This document shows, in pieces, positions 53,707 to 63,098 of a stretch of DNA of 64,000 nucleotides; within the stretch, counting starts at the first letter, position 1, and each line of letters begins with the position of its first letter. Both the position numbers and the translations under genes were made by a program. The stretch covers positions 4,650,001 through 4,714,000 of the forward strand of contig NZ_BJOR01000001.1 in assembly GCF_006540305.1 (NCBI RefSeq), read 5' to 3'. Under the pieces are notes generated by a model. The model had not been told where the DNA came from. It made no database searches and saw only the letters and a program-made list of their open reading frames with translations. This DNA is from Streptomyces sp. 6-11-2. Lineage in GTDB: Bacteria > Actinomycetota > Actinomycetes > Streptomycetales > Streptomycetaceae.

Positions 53707-56700
53707 TTACGGGACGACCTTGCCGATCTTCACGCTGCCGAGGCCCGCGGCGGTGCCACGGGTGTTCAGCACCTGCACCTCGCCGAAGAACTCGCGGCCC
53801 GCGGGGGCCGGCTGGTTCGCGACGACGTCGGCGGAGATCTGCGCCGTGCCGTTCGGGGCGAGCGTGTACACCTTCGCCTCGTCGACCTTGACCGAGCCGA
53901 GCGCCGCCGAGTAGTACACGTCCCGGTAGTCGTAGGCCGTGGTGCCGGCCGGCACCGAGTAGGCGTCGATCAGGACGGTGTACGTGCCCGCGGCGGGCTT
54001 GGCGATGGAGACGGACTCCTCCGAGCCGCCCGCGGCCGAGTAGGCGACGCGCGTGCCGGCGGCGTTGTACACGTACAGGTCCAGGTCGGCACCGGCGTCC
54101 GAGACGTTGCCGATGGCGACGTCCAGGCGCTCGGCACCGGCGGGGACGACCACCGTCATGGTCTTGGAATCACCGTCGGCGATGGTGGGGCGGTCCGACT
54201 TCGACGAGCCCAGCGAGCCGCCCTTCAGCTTGGCGTCCAGCCCGGCGAGCTTGTTCGTCAGCGTCCAGGACACGGGGGCCGGAGTACCGGCCTTCGCCTC
54301 GTCGACCGTCTGCACCGCGGGGCTGAAGTCCAGCCCGTAGACCGCCGCGTTCAGCGTGTACGGGTTGTCCAGCAGCGGCGAGGTACGACGCGACTCGACC
54401 TCGATCTCCCACACTCCCGGCATCGGCTTGGCGTACGAACGCACGTCCGGACGGCAGGTGTTGGCCGGGTTGTTGTAGTTCGGGTAGCAGTACGGCGTCG
54501 ACGTGTTGTCCACCGGGGTGCCGTACGGGTGGATCGCGATGAAGCGGGTCTGGCTGCCGTCCTTGAGACCGCTCATCGAGACCTCGAGGGTCTTCGCACC
54601 CTCCGGGACGGTCACGAAGTACGACGTGGTGCTGTTGCGCTGCGCGACGCCCGACACCGAGTAGGTGTAGGACGGCTTGGCGATCTCCGTCGAGACCACG
54701 ACGGTCAGCATGATCTGCTTGTCCACGCCCTCGGTGCGGCGGTCGTCGACCTCGAGGATCGCGCTGTGCACACCGGCGGAGGCGGGACGCGCCTCGATCT
54801 TGACCGTCACCGGCTTGTTCAGCGGCAGCGAGACCTCGTCGTCGCCGAGGATCTTGAAGGTGCCGTCGTCGTTCTTCAGGCCCAGCTTGTGCTTGACCGA
54901 ACCGGCCGGGCCCGTCGTACGGGTGACCTGGACCTCGTAGGTCTTCTTCTGGCCCTTCTTCAGGCCGCCCTCGCGGTCGTACAGGCCGGTGCCGAAGTCA
55001 GGGGTCTTCAGCGCCCAGGACAGCGAGGTGTTGACCGGGGCCTTGACCGTGTACTCGTGCGCCGAGGCGCCCTTCTCGATCGACTTCCAGGCCTTGACGA
55101 TGTCCATCAGGCCCGCGCCCTCGCTGTGCGGCTGCTCGCCCTTGATGTGCTGGGCGGTCGAGGTCAGCGCGGTGCGCAGCGTCGCCGGGGTGAGGTCGAT
55201 GTGCTTCTGCTTGGCCGCCGACAGCAGCAGCGCGGACGCGCCGGCCGCCTGCGGGGAAGCCATCGAGGTGCCCTGGAGCATCGAGTAGCCGGCCGGCAGC
55301 GAGTAGCCGGCCTCGGCGACCGGGCCGCCGGGCAGCCAGGTCTGCGTGGTGTTGATGGCCGCGCCGGGCGCCGAGATGATCGGCGTGAAGCCGCCGTCCT
55401 CACGCGGGCCGCGCGAGGAGAACGGCATCATGGCGTACTTCTTGTCCACGACGGAGCCGTAGTTGGCCGCCCAGGTCTCCTTGGAGATGGTCGCGCCGAC
55501 CGAGATGACCTTGTTGGCGAGGCTGGGGTCACCGATGGTGTTCAGGCCCGGGCCGCTGTTGCCCGCCGAGATGACGAGCTGCACGCCGTAGGTGTCGATG
55601 AGCCGGGTGTACAGCTCCGCGCGGGCGTTGTTGCCGTCGTTGAGCGCCGGCAGGCCGCCGATGGACATGTTGACGATGTCCACGCCGCGGTTGACGACGA
55701 GGTCGATCATGCCCTCGGTGAGCGCGACGTTGGTGCAGCTGCCGCTCCAGGTGCAGGCCCGGGAGGAGACGATCTTCGCGCCCGGGGCGGCGCCGTTCAT
55801 CTTGCCGCCGAACAGGCTGTTGGCGGCGGTGATGCCGGCGACATGCGTGCCGTGCTCGGACTCGATCACGCCGATGTTGACGAAGTCGGCCTTCTTGCCG
55901 ATCCAGGACCCGCCGTAGGGGTCCATCGCCACGTCCTTGCGGATCTCCACGACGAACGGCACGCGCAGGTCGGCGCCGGTCTCCGGGTCCTTCTTGTCCT
56001 GGCCGAAGTAGCCGACCTGGTAGCCGTCCTTGTACGGCTTCATCGGAACGTCGTCCGTGAAGTCGTTGTTGTTGTTCAGGTCGACGCGGACGGTGCCGGT
56101 CGCCGGGTCGTACAGGACGCCCCACACGCTGGTGGTCCTGCCGTCGCGGTCCAGGTCGCCGTCGGCGTCGCCGCCCTTGGTCGCGGACTCGCTGAAGGTG
56201 TTGAACAGGAAGGAGCCCGCCGGGGTCTTCCAGGTCTTGCCGCCCGAGGTGAACTGGGGGCCCGTGACGGTGGTGGTCATCGGGCGCCAGGTGCCGTCGC
56301 TGTCGACGATCGGGTCGGTCGCGGTGACCCAGTCGACGATCTTGCGCTCACCGGTGGTGGTCTTCTGGAGCGCCGGGTGGCCGAGGTCCACGCCGGAGTC
56401 GAGGACGCCGATGGTGACGCCCCGGCCGTCCGCCTTCGGGTTCTTCTTCACGAAGTCGACGGCGCCCGTCTCGAAGGACGGGTTGTACGGGTTCTCGGCG
56501 GGGGTGTTCTTGTCCGGCGCCGGGTAGGTGCCCTTGTCCTTCCCCTTGCCCTTGTCCTTGCCCTGGGGTGCGTCGGCCTCGGGCCTCGGGTCGTCGAGCG
56601 GGATGTCCTGCTTGAGGTCGATGGCCTGCACGGAGGACAGCTTCGCGGCGGCGGCGATCGCCGAGTCCGCCTTGTCCGTCGGCACGGTGGCGCGGACGTA

Positions 56701-57033
56701 GCCGAGCTTGTCGTAGGCGCGGCCCACGGCGCCGCCGTCGATCGCGTCCAGCTGCTTGGCGACCTGCGCGGTCTGCCCGGGCGCGGTCGCGATCATCATG
56801 GTGACGTTCTTGGCGCCCTCGGCCTTGGCCTCGGCGAGCAGTTCGGCGTCGACCGAACCGAGTTTGTCGCCCGTCGGCTTGACGGTCGGGTCGGTGGACG
56901 CGGGGCCGTCCTGGGCGACGGCCAGGGGTATCGGGCCGGCCACGGAGAGCGCGGCCACCACGCCGGCGGCCATGGCGATGCGGGCCAGGCGTCTCGCGCC
57001 CGTGAGCGGTGCGCGCTGGGGGTCGGGGGTCAT
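53707..57033 (-). CDS. secreted S8 subtilisin-like protease
   Basis: About 1108 residues. A signal peptide (RLARIAMAAGVVAALSVAG) is followed by an inhibitor-I9-like prodomain (about 55-150) and a Lys/Gly-rich spacer (about 160-171). The S8 domain has Asp in VLDSGVDLG (about 212), His in SEHGTHVAG (about 395) and Ser in QGTSMASPQ (about 590); a long insert lies between Asp and His. The C-terminal 450 residues form Ig-like and PPC-type beta domains. It should degrade protein outside the cell. ATG 57033 fits the AAGGG site best; ATG 57039 is in frame. Confidence 0.92.
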   Translation of the reverse strand: MTPDPQRAPLTGARRLARIAMAAGVVAALSVAGPIPLAVAQDGPASTDPTVKPTGDKLGSVDAELLAEAKAEGAKNVTMMIATAPGQTAQVAKQLDAIDGGAVGRAYDKLGYVRATVPTDKADSAIAAAAKLSSVQAIDLKQDIPLDDPRPEADAPQGKDKGKGKDKGTYPAPDKNTPAENPYNPSFETGAVDFVKKNPKADGRGVTIGVLDSGVDLGHPALQKTTTGERKIVDWVTATDPIVDSDGTWRPMTTTVTGPQFTSGGKTWKTPAGSFLFNTFSESATKGGDADGDLDRDGRTTSVWGVLYDPATGTVRVDLNNNNDFTDDVPMKPYKDGYQVGYFGQDKKDPETGADLRVPFVVEIRKDVAMDPYGGSWIGKKADFVNIGVIESEHGTHVAGITAANSLFGGKMNGAAPGAKIVSSRACTWSGSCTNVALTEGMIDLVVNRGVDIVNMSIGGLPALNDGNNARAELYTRLIDTYGVQLVISAGNSGPGLNTIGDPSLANKVISVGATISKETWAANYGSVVDKKYAMMPFSSRGPREDGGFTPIISAPGAAINTTQTWLPGGPVAEAGYSLPAGYSMLQGTSMASPQAAGASALLLSAAKQKHIDLTPATLRTALTSTAQHIKGEQPHSEGAGLMDIVKAWKSIEKGASAHEYTVKAPVNTSLSWALKTPDFGTGLYDREGGLKKGQKKTYEVQVTRTTGPAGSVKHKLGLKNDDGTFKILGDDEVSLPLNKPVTVKIEARPASAGVHSAILEVDDRRTEGVDKQIMLTVVVSTEIAKPSYTYSVSGVAQRNSTTSYFVTVPEGAKTLEVSMSGLKDGSQTRFIAIHPYGTPVDNTSTPYCYPNYNNPANTCRPDVRSYAKPMPGVWEIEVESRRTSPLLDNPYTLNAAVYGLDFSPAVQTVDEAKAGTPAPVSWTLTNKLAGLDAKLKGGSLGSSKSDRPTIADGDSKTMTVVVPAGAERLDVAIGNVSDAGADLDLYVYNAAGTRVAYSAAGGSEESVSIAKPAAGTYTVLIDAYSVPAGTTAYDYRDVYYSAALGSVKVDEAKVYTLAPNGTAQISADVVANQPAPAGREFFGEVQVLNTRGTAAGLGSVKIGKVVP

Positions 57034-57039
57034 CGGCAT

Positions 57040-57350
57040 CCCTTGCAGGTAAAGGAACCAAGCGAGGTGCGATCGGGGTCGATCGCGATCGTCCGGATTT
57101 CGGAGTCGGATGATCGCTCAGCTTTACCCAAAGGAAAGATGTTTGACGAGACTTGGTCCTGGCGGGATGGAAGCATGGCGTACTTCCGCCATGCGCCACG
57201 AGGGGCATAGGGGCCCAAACCGTGGCGCTTCCCTCAGTACCGCAGGAGGGCAACCACTGCTGCCGGAACGGGCGTTCACCCGGCCGCGCGCGGGGCCCCG
57301 TCCTCGCCGATTCACACCGGACAGCCCCCTTCCTGCCGTAACGTCCACCC
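57040..57350. other. 311-base divergent promoter region (subtilase / Nudix)
   Basis: A 12-bp palindrome CGATCGCGATCG lies at 57080-57091, about 45 bases upstream of the protease start, in a region with many GATC/CGATC elements. The Nudix-proximal half shows nothing I can identify. The small open frames in it have no ribosome sites. Confidence 0.5.
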
Positions 57351-57797
57351 ATGAACAAGGAGTTGAGGGTGGCGGCCTACGCCGTGTGTGTGCGGGACGG
57401 ACGGCTGCTGCTGGCCCGCTGGGTGGCGGGCGATGGCACCCGGCGGTGGACCCTGCCCGGCGGTGGCATGGAACACGGCGAGGACCCCTACGACACGGTG
57501 GTGCGCGAGGCCGAGGAGGAGACCGGCTACACCGTCGAACCGGTCGCCCTCCTGGGCCTGGACTCCGTCCGCCGCAACTACCCGCGCCCCCTGGGCGCCC
57601 AGGCCGACTTCCACGGCCTGCGCATCCTCTACGAGGGCCGTGTCACCGGCGGTGAACTGCGCCACGAGACGGGCGGCTCCACGGACCGGGCCGCCTGGCA
57701 CCCCCTGGACGCGGTACCCGCACTGCGCCGCGTCGGCCTGGTCGACGTGGGCCTGCGCCTGTGGCACGACCGCCCGCCTGCGGGAAACCCCACCTGA
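57351..57797 (+). CDS. Nudix hydrolase
   Basis: 148 residues. The Nudix box is complete: GGGMEHGEDPYDTV then REAEEETGY (about residues 38-62), with the metal-binding REAEEE. The family hydrolyses nucleoside diphosphates linked to another group, for example damaged nucleotides or nucleotide sugars; the substrate cannot be predicted. It stands alone with its own promoter, divergent from the subtilase and convergent with the AbiEi-like gene across a strong hairpin. ATG 57351 has no clear ribosome site. Confidence 0.93.
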   Translation: MNKELRVAAYAVCVRDGRLLLARWVAGDGTRRWTLPGGGMEHGEDPYDTVVREAEEETGYTVEPVALLGLDSVRRNYPRPLGAQADFHGLRILYEGRVTGGELRHETGGSTDRAAWHPLDAVPALRRVGLVDVGLRLWHDRPPAGNPT

Positions 57798-57858
57798 CGG
57801 CACCCGCCTGCCGCCCCGGCCGTCCGCGACGCACGCCCGTACGTCCCGTGGTGTGCGC

Positions 57859-57894
57859 GGAGGGGCCGCCGGGACGTGGTCCGGCGGCCCCTCC
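57859..57894. terminator. bidirectional terminator (Nudix / AbiEi-like)
   Basis: A 14-bp perfect stem, arms 57859-57872 and 57881-57894, with an eight-base loop lies between two converging stops. Confidence 0.88.
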
Positions 57895-57934
57895 TCTCCC
57901 CCTCCTGACGTGCCCCCCGGCGGGCGCTCGGGCA

Positions 57935-58996
57935 CTACCGGGGAAGCGCCACCACGCGCGCGGCCGGGTCGCGGCCGGTGGCCGCCATCAGGGCGGTGCG
58001 GACGACGGTCGCCTGCTGGTACAGGGACTCCCGCAGCTTCCGGGGGGTGAGGTGGACGACCGTGATGCCCAGCCGCTCCAGGTGCTCGCGCTTGCGGGCG
58101 TACTCGGAGCACAGGGCCTCGTCGGCCGGCCGGCCGCCCTGGCGGGGTGCGCGGGTGTCCAGCTTCAGCGCGACCGCCTGCTCCGGCCAGTACGCGTCCA
58201 CGCCGCCGAGACGGGGGCCGCCCGGCAGCCGCAGGTCCACGTTCCAGACCGGGTCCGGCAGCCCGTGCTCACGCACCATCCGGTACAGCCGGTCCTCCGC
58301 GAGCGCCCGCCCCTCGGCCAGCAGCAGGCCCACCGCGTCCACCACGTGCGGCCGGCCCAGCAGCCCGGCCCCGGTCAGCTCGCGGACCACGGCGGACGGT
58401 TCGCAGTACCCGCCGCGCACCGCCTCCGTCAGCAGCCGCTGTACCGTTCCCGCGTCGGACAGACCGGCGACCGCGTCCGCCAGGGCGCGCGGCACCGGGG
58501 CCACCGGCAGACCCGTGACCGCCTCGGCGGCGGGCAGGCCGGCCGCCCGGACGATCCGCGCGCAGCCGGCCGAGCGCAGCCGCCGGCCGCGCGCCACCAG
58601 GACGTCGATCTGCTCCAGGGCCGGCAGGCCGGGCGACGTGGCGAAGCCGTGCAGGGTGAGCGCCGCCAGACCGGTGACCATCACCTCCGCGTACACCGGG
58701 CGGTGCGGATCCTCGGCGGTCGGCTGCGCCGGCACCCCGGCGGCCGTGCGCGGGAGCGGTCCGCGCGCCGCGTACAGGAGCACCGCGTGCAGCCGCTCCT
58801 CACTGGTCGGTGGGCCCGGATGCAGAAGGAACACGCCCGGCAGGAGTTGTTGCCAGGGGCCTCCGGCACGGCACCGCACGGCCGTCTCGGCCGCCGGTAC
58901 TCCGTGCTCGCGCAGCTGAGTGGTGGTCAGGACCCGGCGGGGCGCCTCGGCGAGGTGGTGCAGGGGGCGGGGGGAGAGAGGGGTTTCGTGGTTCAT
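57935..58996 (-). CDS. AbiEi-like / endonuclease-fold protein
   Basis: 353 residues. The N-terminal part looks like the winged-helix of AbiEi-type antitoxins (VLTTTQLREHGVPAAETAV, about residues 22-40), and the middle is helical. The C-terminal 120 residues resemble the DUF559/Vsr endonuclease fold (GGVDAYWPEQAVALKLDTR, KREHLERLGITVVHL), but the usual acidic active-site residues after YWPE are replaced by KLDT, so nuclease activity is doubtful. No toxin gene is adjacent. ATG 58996 is used; GTG 59005 is a possible earlier start. Such proteins are common in actinomycetes and of unknown role. Confidence 0.7.
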   Translation of the reverse strand: MNHETPLSPRPLHHLAEAPRRVLTTTQLREHGVPAAETAVRCRAGGPWQQLLPGVFLLHPGPPTSEERLHAVLLYAARGPLPRTAAGVPAQPTAEDPHRPVYAEVMVTGLAALTLHGFATSPGLPALEQIDVLVARGRRLRSAGCARIVRAAGLPAAEAVTGLPVAPVPRALADAVAGLSDAGTVQRLLTEAVRGGYCEPSAVVRELTGAGLLGRPHVVDAVGLLLAEGRALAEDRLYRMVREHGLPDPVWNVDLRLPGGPRLGGVDAYWPEQAVALKLDTRAPRQGGRPADEALCSEYARKREHLERLGITVVHLTPRKLRESLYQQATVVRTALMAATGRDPAARVVALPR

Positions 58997-59100
58997 GTAC
59001 GGCACGTTTCCCGCGCCGTGACCGGCCCTCAACCGGTGTTACACGCCCGTTGACAAACATGGACAAGCTCGCCCTGAAGGACGGTTGTTCGGATGCCGGA

Positions 59101-59134
59101 AACCCCTGGTCCCGTCGTGGGTGGACCAGGGGTT
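59101..59134 (-). terminator. terminator of the second pepN
   Basis: AACCCCTGGTCC (59101-59112) and GGACCAGGGGTT (59123-59134) form a 12-bp stem with a ten-base loop, 66 bases past the stop at 59200. Confidence 0.82.
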
Positions 59135-59199
59135 ACGGCGAGCCGGGCACGCATCCTGTAACAGCTGCGGCGTGCCCGACCCTTGGCCAGAACTACGGG

Positions 59200-61800
59200 T
59201 CAGCCGGCGGACGTTCCGGCCGCCGCGTCGCACGCCTGTCCACGCAGCGCCCGGGCCAGGTCGTCCCGGGCCTCCAGCACCAGGCGGCGCAGGGCGGGAG
59301 CGGCGCCCTCGTGCGCGGCGAGCCACGCGTCGGCCGCCTCCAGGGTCTCCGGCGAGTCCTGCAACGCCGGGAACAGCCCCCGTACGACGTCCATGCCGAT
59401 CTGGATGGACCGCTCCGTCCACACCCGCTCGATCGCCTCGAAGTACCTCGGTGTGTACGGCGCGAGCAGCTCCCGCTGGGAGGCCTGCCCGAAGCCCGCG
59501 ATGGTCGCCTCCACCAGCGCGTTCGACAACGCGTCCGAGTCGACCACCTGCTCCCAGGCCCGCGCCTTGACGGCGGCCGAGGGCCGCGCGGCCAGGCAGC
59601 GCACCTGGTGCCGCTTGCCGGAGGCGGTGTCGTCCCGGGCGAGTTCGGCGGCGAGCACCTTCTCGTCCGCCACCCCGTGCGCCGCCAGCGGCTCCAGGAA
59701 CGCCCAGCGCAGCTCCTGGTCGACCTCCAGGCCGGCGATCTCCTTCGTGCCGTCCAGCAGGCCCTTCAGCAGCTCCAGGTCGTCCGGCGCCGAGGCTGCC
59801 GTGGCGAAGAAGCGCGCCCACGCGAGCTGGTGCTCGCTGCCCGGCTCGGCCTGCCGCAGCTCGGCCAGCGCGCCCTCGGCCAGCGCCCGCCCGCCGGTCT
59901 CCCGCCACTGCGGCGCCGCGTAGTGCACCAGCGCGGACTCCGCCCAGGCGTGCAGCATCTGGAGCACGCCGATGTCGGTCTCGCGCCCGGCGAAGCGCAG
60001 CACCAGGCCCACGAAGTCCCGCGCCGGCAGCAGCGCGTCCCGGGTCAGGTTCCACAGCGCCGACCAGCACAGCGCGCGGGCCAGCGGGTCGGTCAGGCCG
60101 CCCAGGTGCTCCCGCAGGGTCGCCAGCGAGGTCTCGTCGAAGCGGATCTTGCAGTAGGTCAGGTCGTCGTCGTTGACCAGCACCAGATCGGGCGCGTCCG
60201 CACCCGCCAGCTCGGACACCACCGTACGGGCGCCGGCCACGTCGGTCTCGGCGCGCGCGTACCGCTCCAGTGCCCCCACCTGGGACCGCTGGTACAGGCC
60301 CACCGCCACCCGGTGCGGGCGTAGCTCCGGGTGGCCCGCCGGGGCAATGACAGAGGCCTCCTGCACCACGGCCAGCTCCTCGATCCGGCCGTCGGCGCCC
60401 AGCACCACCTGCGGGGTCAGCGAGTTGACCCCGGCCGTCTGGAGCCACGACCGCGCCCACGCGCCCATGTCACGGCCGCTGGTCTCCTCCAGCACCGCGA
60501 GCAGGTCTCCCAGCCGGGTGTTGCCGTAGGCGTGCCGCTTGAAGTAGCGCCGCGCGCCCTCCAGGAACGCGTCCTGGCCGACGTAGGCCACCAGCTGCTT
60601 GAGCACCGAGGCGCCCTTGGCGTACGTGATGCCGTCGAAGTTCAGCTTGGCGTCCTGGAGGTCGCGGATGTCCGCGGTGACCGGGTGCGTGGAGGGCAGC
60701 TGGTCCGCGCGGTACGCCCAGGCCTTGCGGCGGTTGGCGAAGGTGATCCAGCCGTCCGTGAAGCGAGTCGCGCCGACCAGCGAGAACGAGCCCATGAAGT
60801 CGGCGAAGGACTCCTTCAGCCACAGGTCGTCCCACCACTCCATGGTGACCAGGTCGCCGAACCACATGTGCGCCATCTCGTGCAGGATCACATTGGCCCG
60901 GGCCTCGTAGGAGGCCTGCGTGACCTTCCCGCGGAAGATGTACTCCTCCCGGAAGGTGACCAGGCCCGGGTTCTCCATCGCGCCGAGGTTGTACTCGGGC
61001 ACGAACGCCTGGTCGTACTTGCCGAACGGGTACGGGTAGTCGAAGTGGTCGTGGAAGAAGTCCAGGCCCTGCTTGGTGACCAGGAAGACGTCCTCGGCGT
61101 CGAAGTGCTTGGCGAGCCCCTTGCGGCACAGCGCGCCCAGCGGGATCTCCAGCCGCGTACCGTCCTCGAACACCCGTTCGTAGGAGTCCGTCACCCGGTG
61201 GTACGGGCCCGCGACCACGCAGGTGATGTACGTCGAGATCGGCTTGGTCTCGGCGAACCGCCACACCCCGTCCTGCCGCTCGCCGACGCCGTTGCTCCAC
61301 ACCGTCCAGTCCTCGGGCGCCCGCACCTCGAAGCGGAACGGCGCCTTCAGGTCAGGCTGCTCGAAGTTGGCGAAGACCCGGCGGGAGTCGGCGGGCTCGT
61401 ACTGCGTGTAGAGGTAGACCTCGCCGTCCTCCGGGTCGACGAAGCGGTGCAGGCCCTCGCCGGTGCGCGAGTAGGCGCACTGCGCGTCCACGACGAGCTC
61501 GTTGTCGGCGGACAGGTCCTCCAGGAGGATCCGGGAGCCGTCGAAGACCTCGCTGGGGTCGAGGTCCCTGCCGTTGAGCGAGACGGCGGTGACGCTCGGC
61601 GCGAGCAGGTCCGCGAAGCTCGACGCGCCCGGCTCGTTGCAGCGGAACCGGATCGTCGTCACGGACCGGAACGTCCGCGGACCGTTCCCGGTGTCCTCGC
61701 CCACCGCGGACCGCACGTCCAGGGACACCTCGTACCCGTCGACGGACAGCAGGGCGGCCCGCTCCCGGGCCTCGTCGCGGGACAGATTCTCACCGGGCAC
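59200..61800 (-). CDS. pepN: aminopeptidase N, M1 family (second paralogue)
   Basis: 866 residues with the same domain order as the first copy. GAMEN lies at 273-277, zinc-binding HEMAH at 307-311 and Glu330 in WLKES; long identical blocks occur, such as RRVFANFEQPDLKA and HMWFGDLVTMEWW. The C-terminal ERAP1-like half is more divergent. GTG 61800 follows GAGGGAG. It is divergent from the thioredoxin-fold gene and ends at a hairpin. Two intact M1 enzymes may differ in residue preference or expression; the sequence alone does not tell. Confidence 0.95.
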   Translation of the reverse strand: MPGENLSRDEARERAALLSVDGYEVSLDVRSAVGEDTGNGPRTFRSVTTIRFRCNEPGASSFADLLAPSVTAVSLNGRDLDPSEVFDGSRILLEDLSADNELVVDAQCAYSRTGEGLHRFVDPEDGEVYLYTQYEPADSRRVFANFEQPDLKAPFRFEVRAPEDWTVWSNGVGERQDGVWRFAETKPISTYITCVVAGPYHRVTDSYERVFEDGTRLEIPLGALCRKGLAKHFDAEDVFLVTKQGLDFFHDHFDYPYPFGKYDQAFVPEYNLGAMENPGLVTFREEYIFRGKVTQASYEARANVILHEMAHMWFGDLVTMEWWDDLWLKESFADFMGSFSLVGATRFTDGWITFANRRKAWAYRADQLPSTHPVTADIRDLQDAKLNFDGITYAKGASVLKQLVAYVGQDAFLEGARRYFKRHAYGNTRLGDLLAVLEETSGRDMGAWARSWLQTAGVNSLTPQVVLGADGRIEELAVVQEASVIAPAGHPELRPHRVAVGLYQRSQVGALERYARAETDVAGARTVVSELAGADAPDLVLVNDDDLTYCKIRFDETSLATLREHLGGLTDPLARALCWSALWNLTRDALLPARDFVGLVLRFAGRETDIGVLQMLHAWAESALVHYAAPQWRETGGRALAEGALAELRQAEPGSEHQLAWARFFATAASAPDDLELLKGLLDGTKEIAGLEVDQELRWAFLEPLAAHGVADEKVLAAELARDDTASGKRHQVRCLAARPSAAVKARAWEQVVDSDALSNALVEATIAGFGQASQRELLAPYTPRYFEAIERVWTERSIQIGMDVVRGLFPALQDSPETLEAADAWLAAHEGAAPALRRLVLEARDDLARALRGQACDAAAGTSAG

Positions 61801-61935
61801 AGGCGGCACTCCCTCGGAAGTTTTCACGATGTGGACAGCACCGATCCTGCCATGCGGGTTTGCCGCGCGGCAGCCGGGAATGCCGTGCACGACCGTCGAT
61901 GTTGGCAGTTCAACGACCCTTTACCGAGGAGAGCC

Positions 61936-62610
61936 ATGTCCGAGACCGCCCCCGCCGCGACCCCGTCGTCCGGCAAGACTCCCGTCGACTTCTGGTTCGA
62001 CCCGCTGTGCCCCTGGGCCTGGATGACGTCCCGGTGGGTGCTGGAAGTGGAGAAGGTGCGGGACATCGAGGTCCGCTGGCACATCATGAGCCTCGCGGTG
62101 CTCAACGAGCCGAGGCTGGACGAACTGCCCGAGGAATACCGGGAGCTGCTGACCACCAAGGCGTGGGGGCCCGTACGGGTGGTCACCGCGGCCTGGCAGA
62201 AGCACGGCGAGGACGTCCTCGGCCCGCTCTACACCGCGCTCGGCACCCGCTTCCACAACCGGGGCGAGGGCCCCACCCGCGAGGCCGTCGTCGCCGCGCT
62301 CGACGAGGTGGGCCTGCCCGCCGACCTGATCGACTACGCCGACCAGGAGAACTTCGAGTTCGACGCCGAACTGCGCGCCTCGCACAAGGAGGGCATCGAG
62401 AAGGTCGGCCAGGACGTCGGCACCCCGGTCATCGCGGTCCCCGGCCCGGACGGCGAGCAGATCGCCTTCTTCGGACCGGTCGTCACCCCCACCCCCAAGG
62501 GCGAGCAGGCCGCCCGGCTCTGGGACGGCACCCTCGCGGTCGCCTCCGTCCCCGGCTTCTACGAGATCAAGCGCACCCGCACGGCGGGACCGGACTTCGG
62601 CAACCTGTGA
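61936..62610 (+). CDS. DsbA-like, mycothiol-dependent Rv2466c-family protein
   Basis: 224 residues of the DsbA/FrnE-like thioredoxin-fold group. The active-site motif near the N-terminus is CPWA (Cys25 to Ala28) in DPLCPWAWMTSRW, so the second redox Cys known from mycobacterial Rv2466c is absent. The insert and C-terminal half (GTPVIAVPGPDGEQIAFFG) keep the fold, including the cis-Pro region TPVIAV. The family reduces substrates with mycothiol, the actinobacterial thiol. ATG 61936 follows GAGGAG. It is divergent from pepN2 and converges with a small CxxC gene. Confidence 0.88.
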   Translation: MSETAPAATPSSGKTPVDFWFDPLCPWAWMTSRWVLEVEKVRDIEVRWHIMSLAVLNEPRLDELPEEYRELLTTKAWGPVRVVTAAWQKHGEDVLGPLYTALGTRFHNRGEGPTREAVVAALDEVGLPADLIDYADQENFEFDAELRASHKEGIEKVGQDVGTPVIAVPGPDGEQIAFFGPVVTPTPKGEQAARLWDGTLAVASVPGFYEIKRTRTAGPDFGNL

Positions 62611-62619
62611 CCCGGCCGG

Positions 62620-62841
62620 TCAGCGGAAGCTCTCGGGGAGGCTGAAGCCCTTCTTCTGGGCCCAGCGCGGCTGGACCCACAGGCAGCGCCCCTTGGGGCC
62701 CTGGCTCTCGCACCGCCACCAGCCGTGGCCGTCCCGCACTCCGCGTGCCTCGTTGATGTGCCTCGCCTCGTCCGGGCCCACCTTGCCGAAGGGGTGCGGC
62801 TTCTTCTCGGGGCAGTCGGGGCAGTGGATGTAGTCCGGCAT
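62620..62841 (-). CDS. small CxxC protein
   Basis: 73 residues. The start MPDYIHCPDCPEKKPHPFG has one Cys pair, and two more Cys lie later in WWRCESQGPKGRCLWVQ, so a small zinc-binding fold is possible. The rest is Trp-rich and basic (PRWAQKKGFSLPESFR). ATG 62841 has only a weak ribosome site (GAGGCG). It ends ten bases from the stop of the converging thioredoxin-fold gene. I know no characterised relative. The codon bias is good and no other frame competes. Confidence 0.65.
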   Translation of the reverse strand: MPDYIHCPDCPEKKPHPFGKVGPDEARHINEARGVRDGHGWWRCESQGPKGRCLWVQPRWAQKKGFSLPESFR

Positions 62842-62980
62842 GCGCGCCTCCGGTCCGGTCGTCGGATCGCTGTACGATTCGCCGGAATTGAGATCGTAAG
62901 GGCGCGAGTGTCGCGCCGCGAGCCCGGAACCGGCCCCGCCGGGGCTCGGAACCGGTCCCGCTGGGGCTGTATCCGAACGT

Positions 62981-63015
62981 GGAACCCCCGCGAGACACGC
63001 TCTCGCGGGGGTTCC
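62981..63015 (-). terminator. 15-bp perfect hairpin terminator after the permease gene
   Basis: GGAACCCCCGCGAGA (62981-62995) and TCTCGCGGGGGTTCC (63001-63015) pair fully around a five-base loop, 83 bases beyond the permease stop. A T-rich stretch follows on the plus strand, so it may work in both directions. Confidence 0.88.
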
Positions 63016-63098
63016 TTCTTTACGCCTGCCGGGTGAAGGGCGAAGGGTGAACAGGCGGTCACGAGGCCGGACGGTCCCGGACGGCGTTCCGGGATGCG

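Noticed and set aside
59050..59055. TTGACA on the plus strand as a promoter
   Set aside because: No -10 at proper spacing and no plus-strand gene follows for almost 3 kb.
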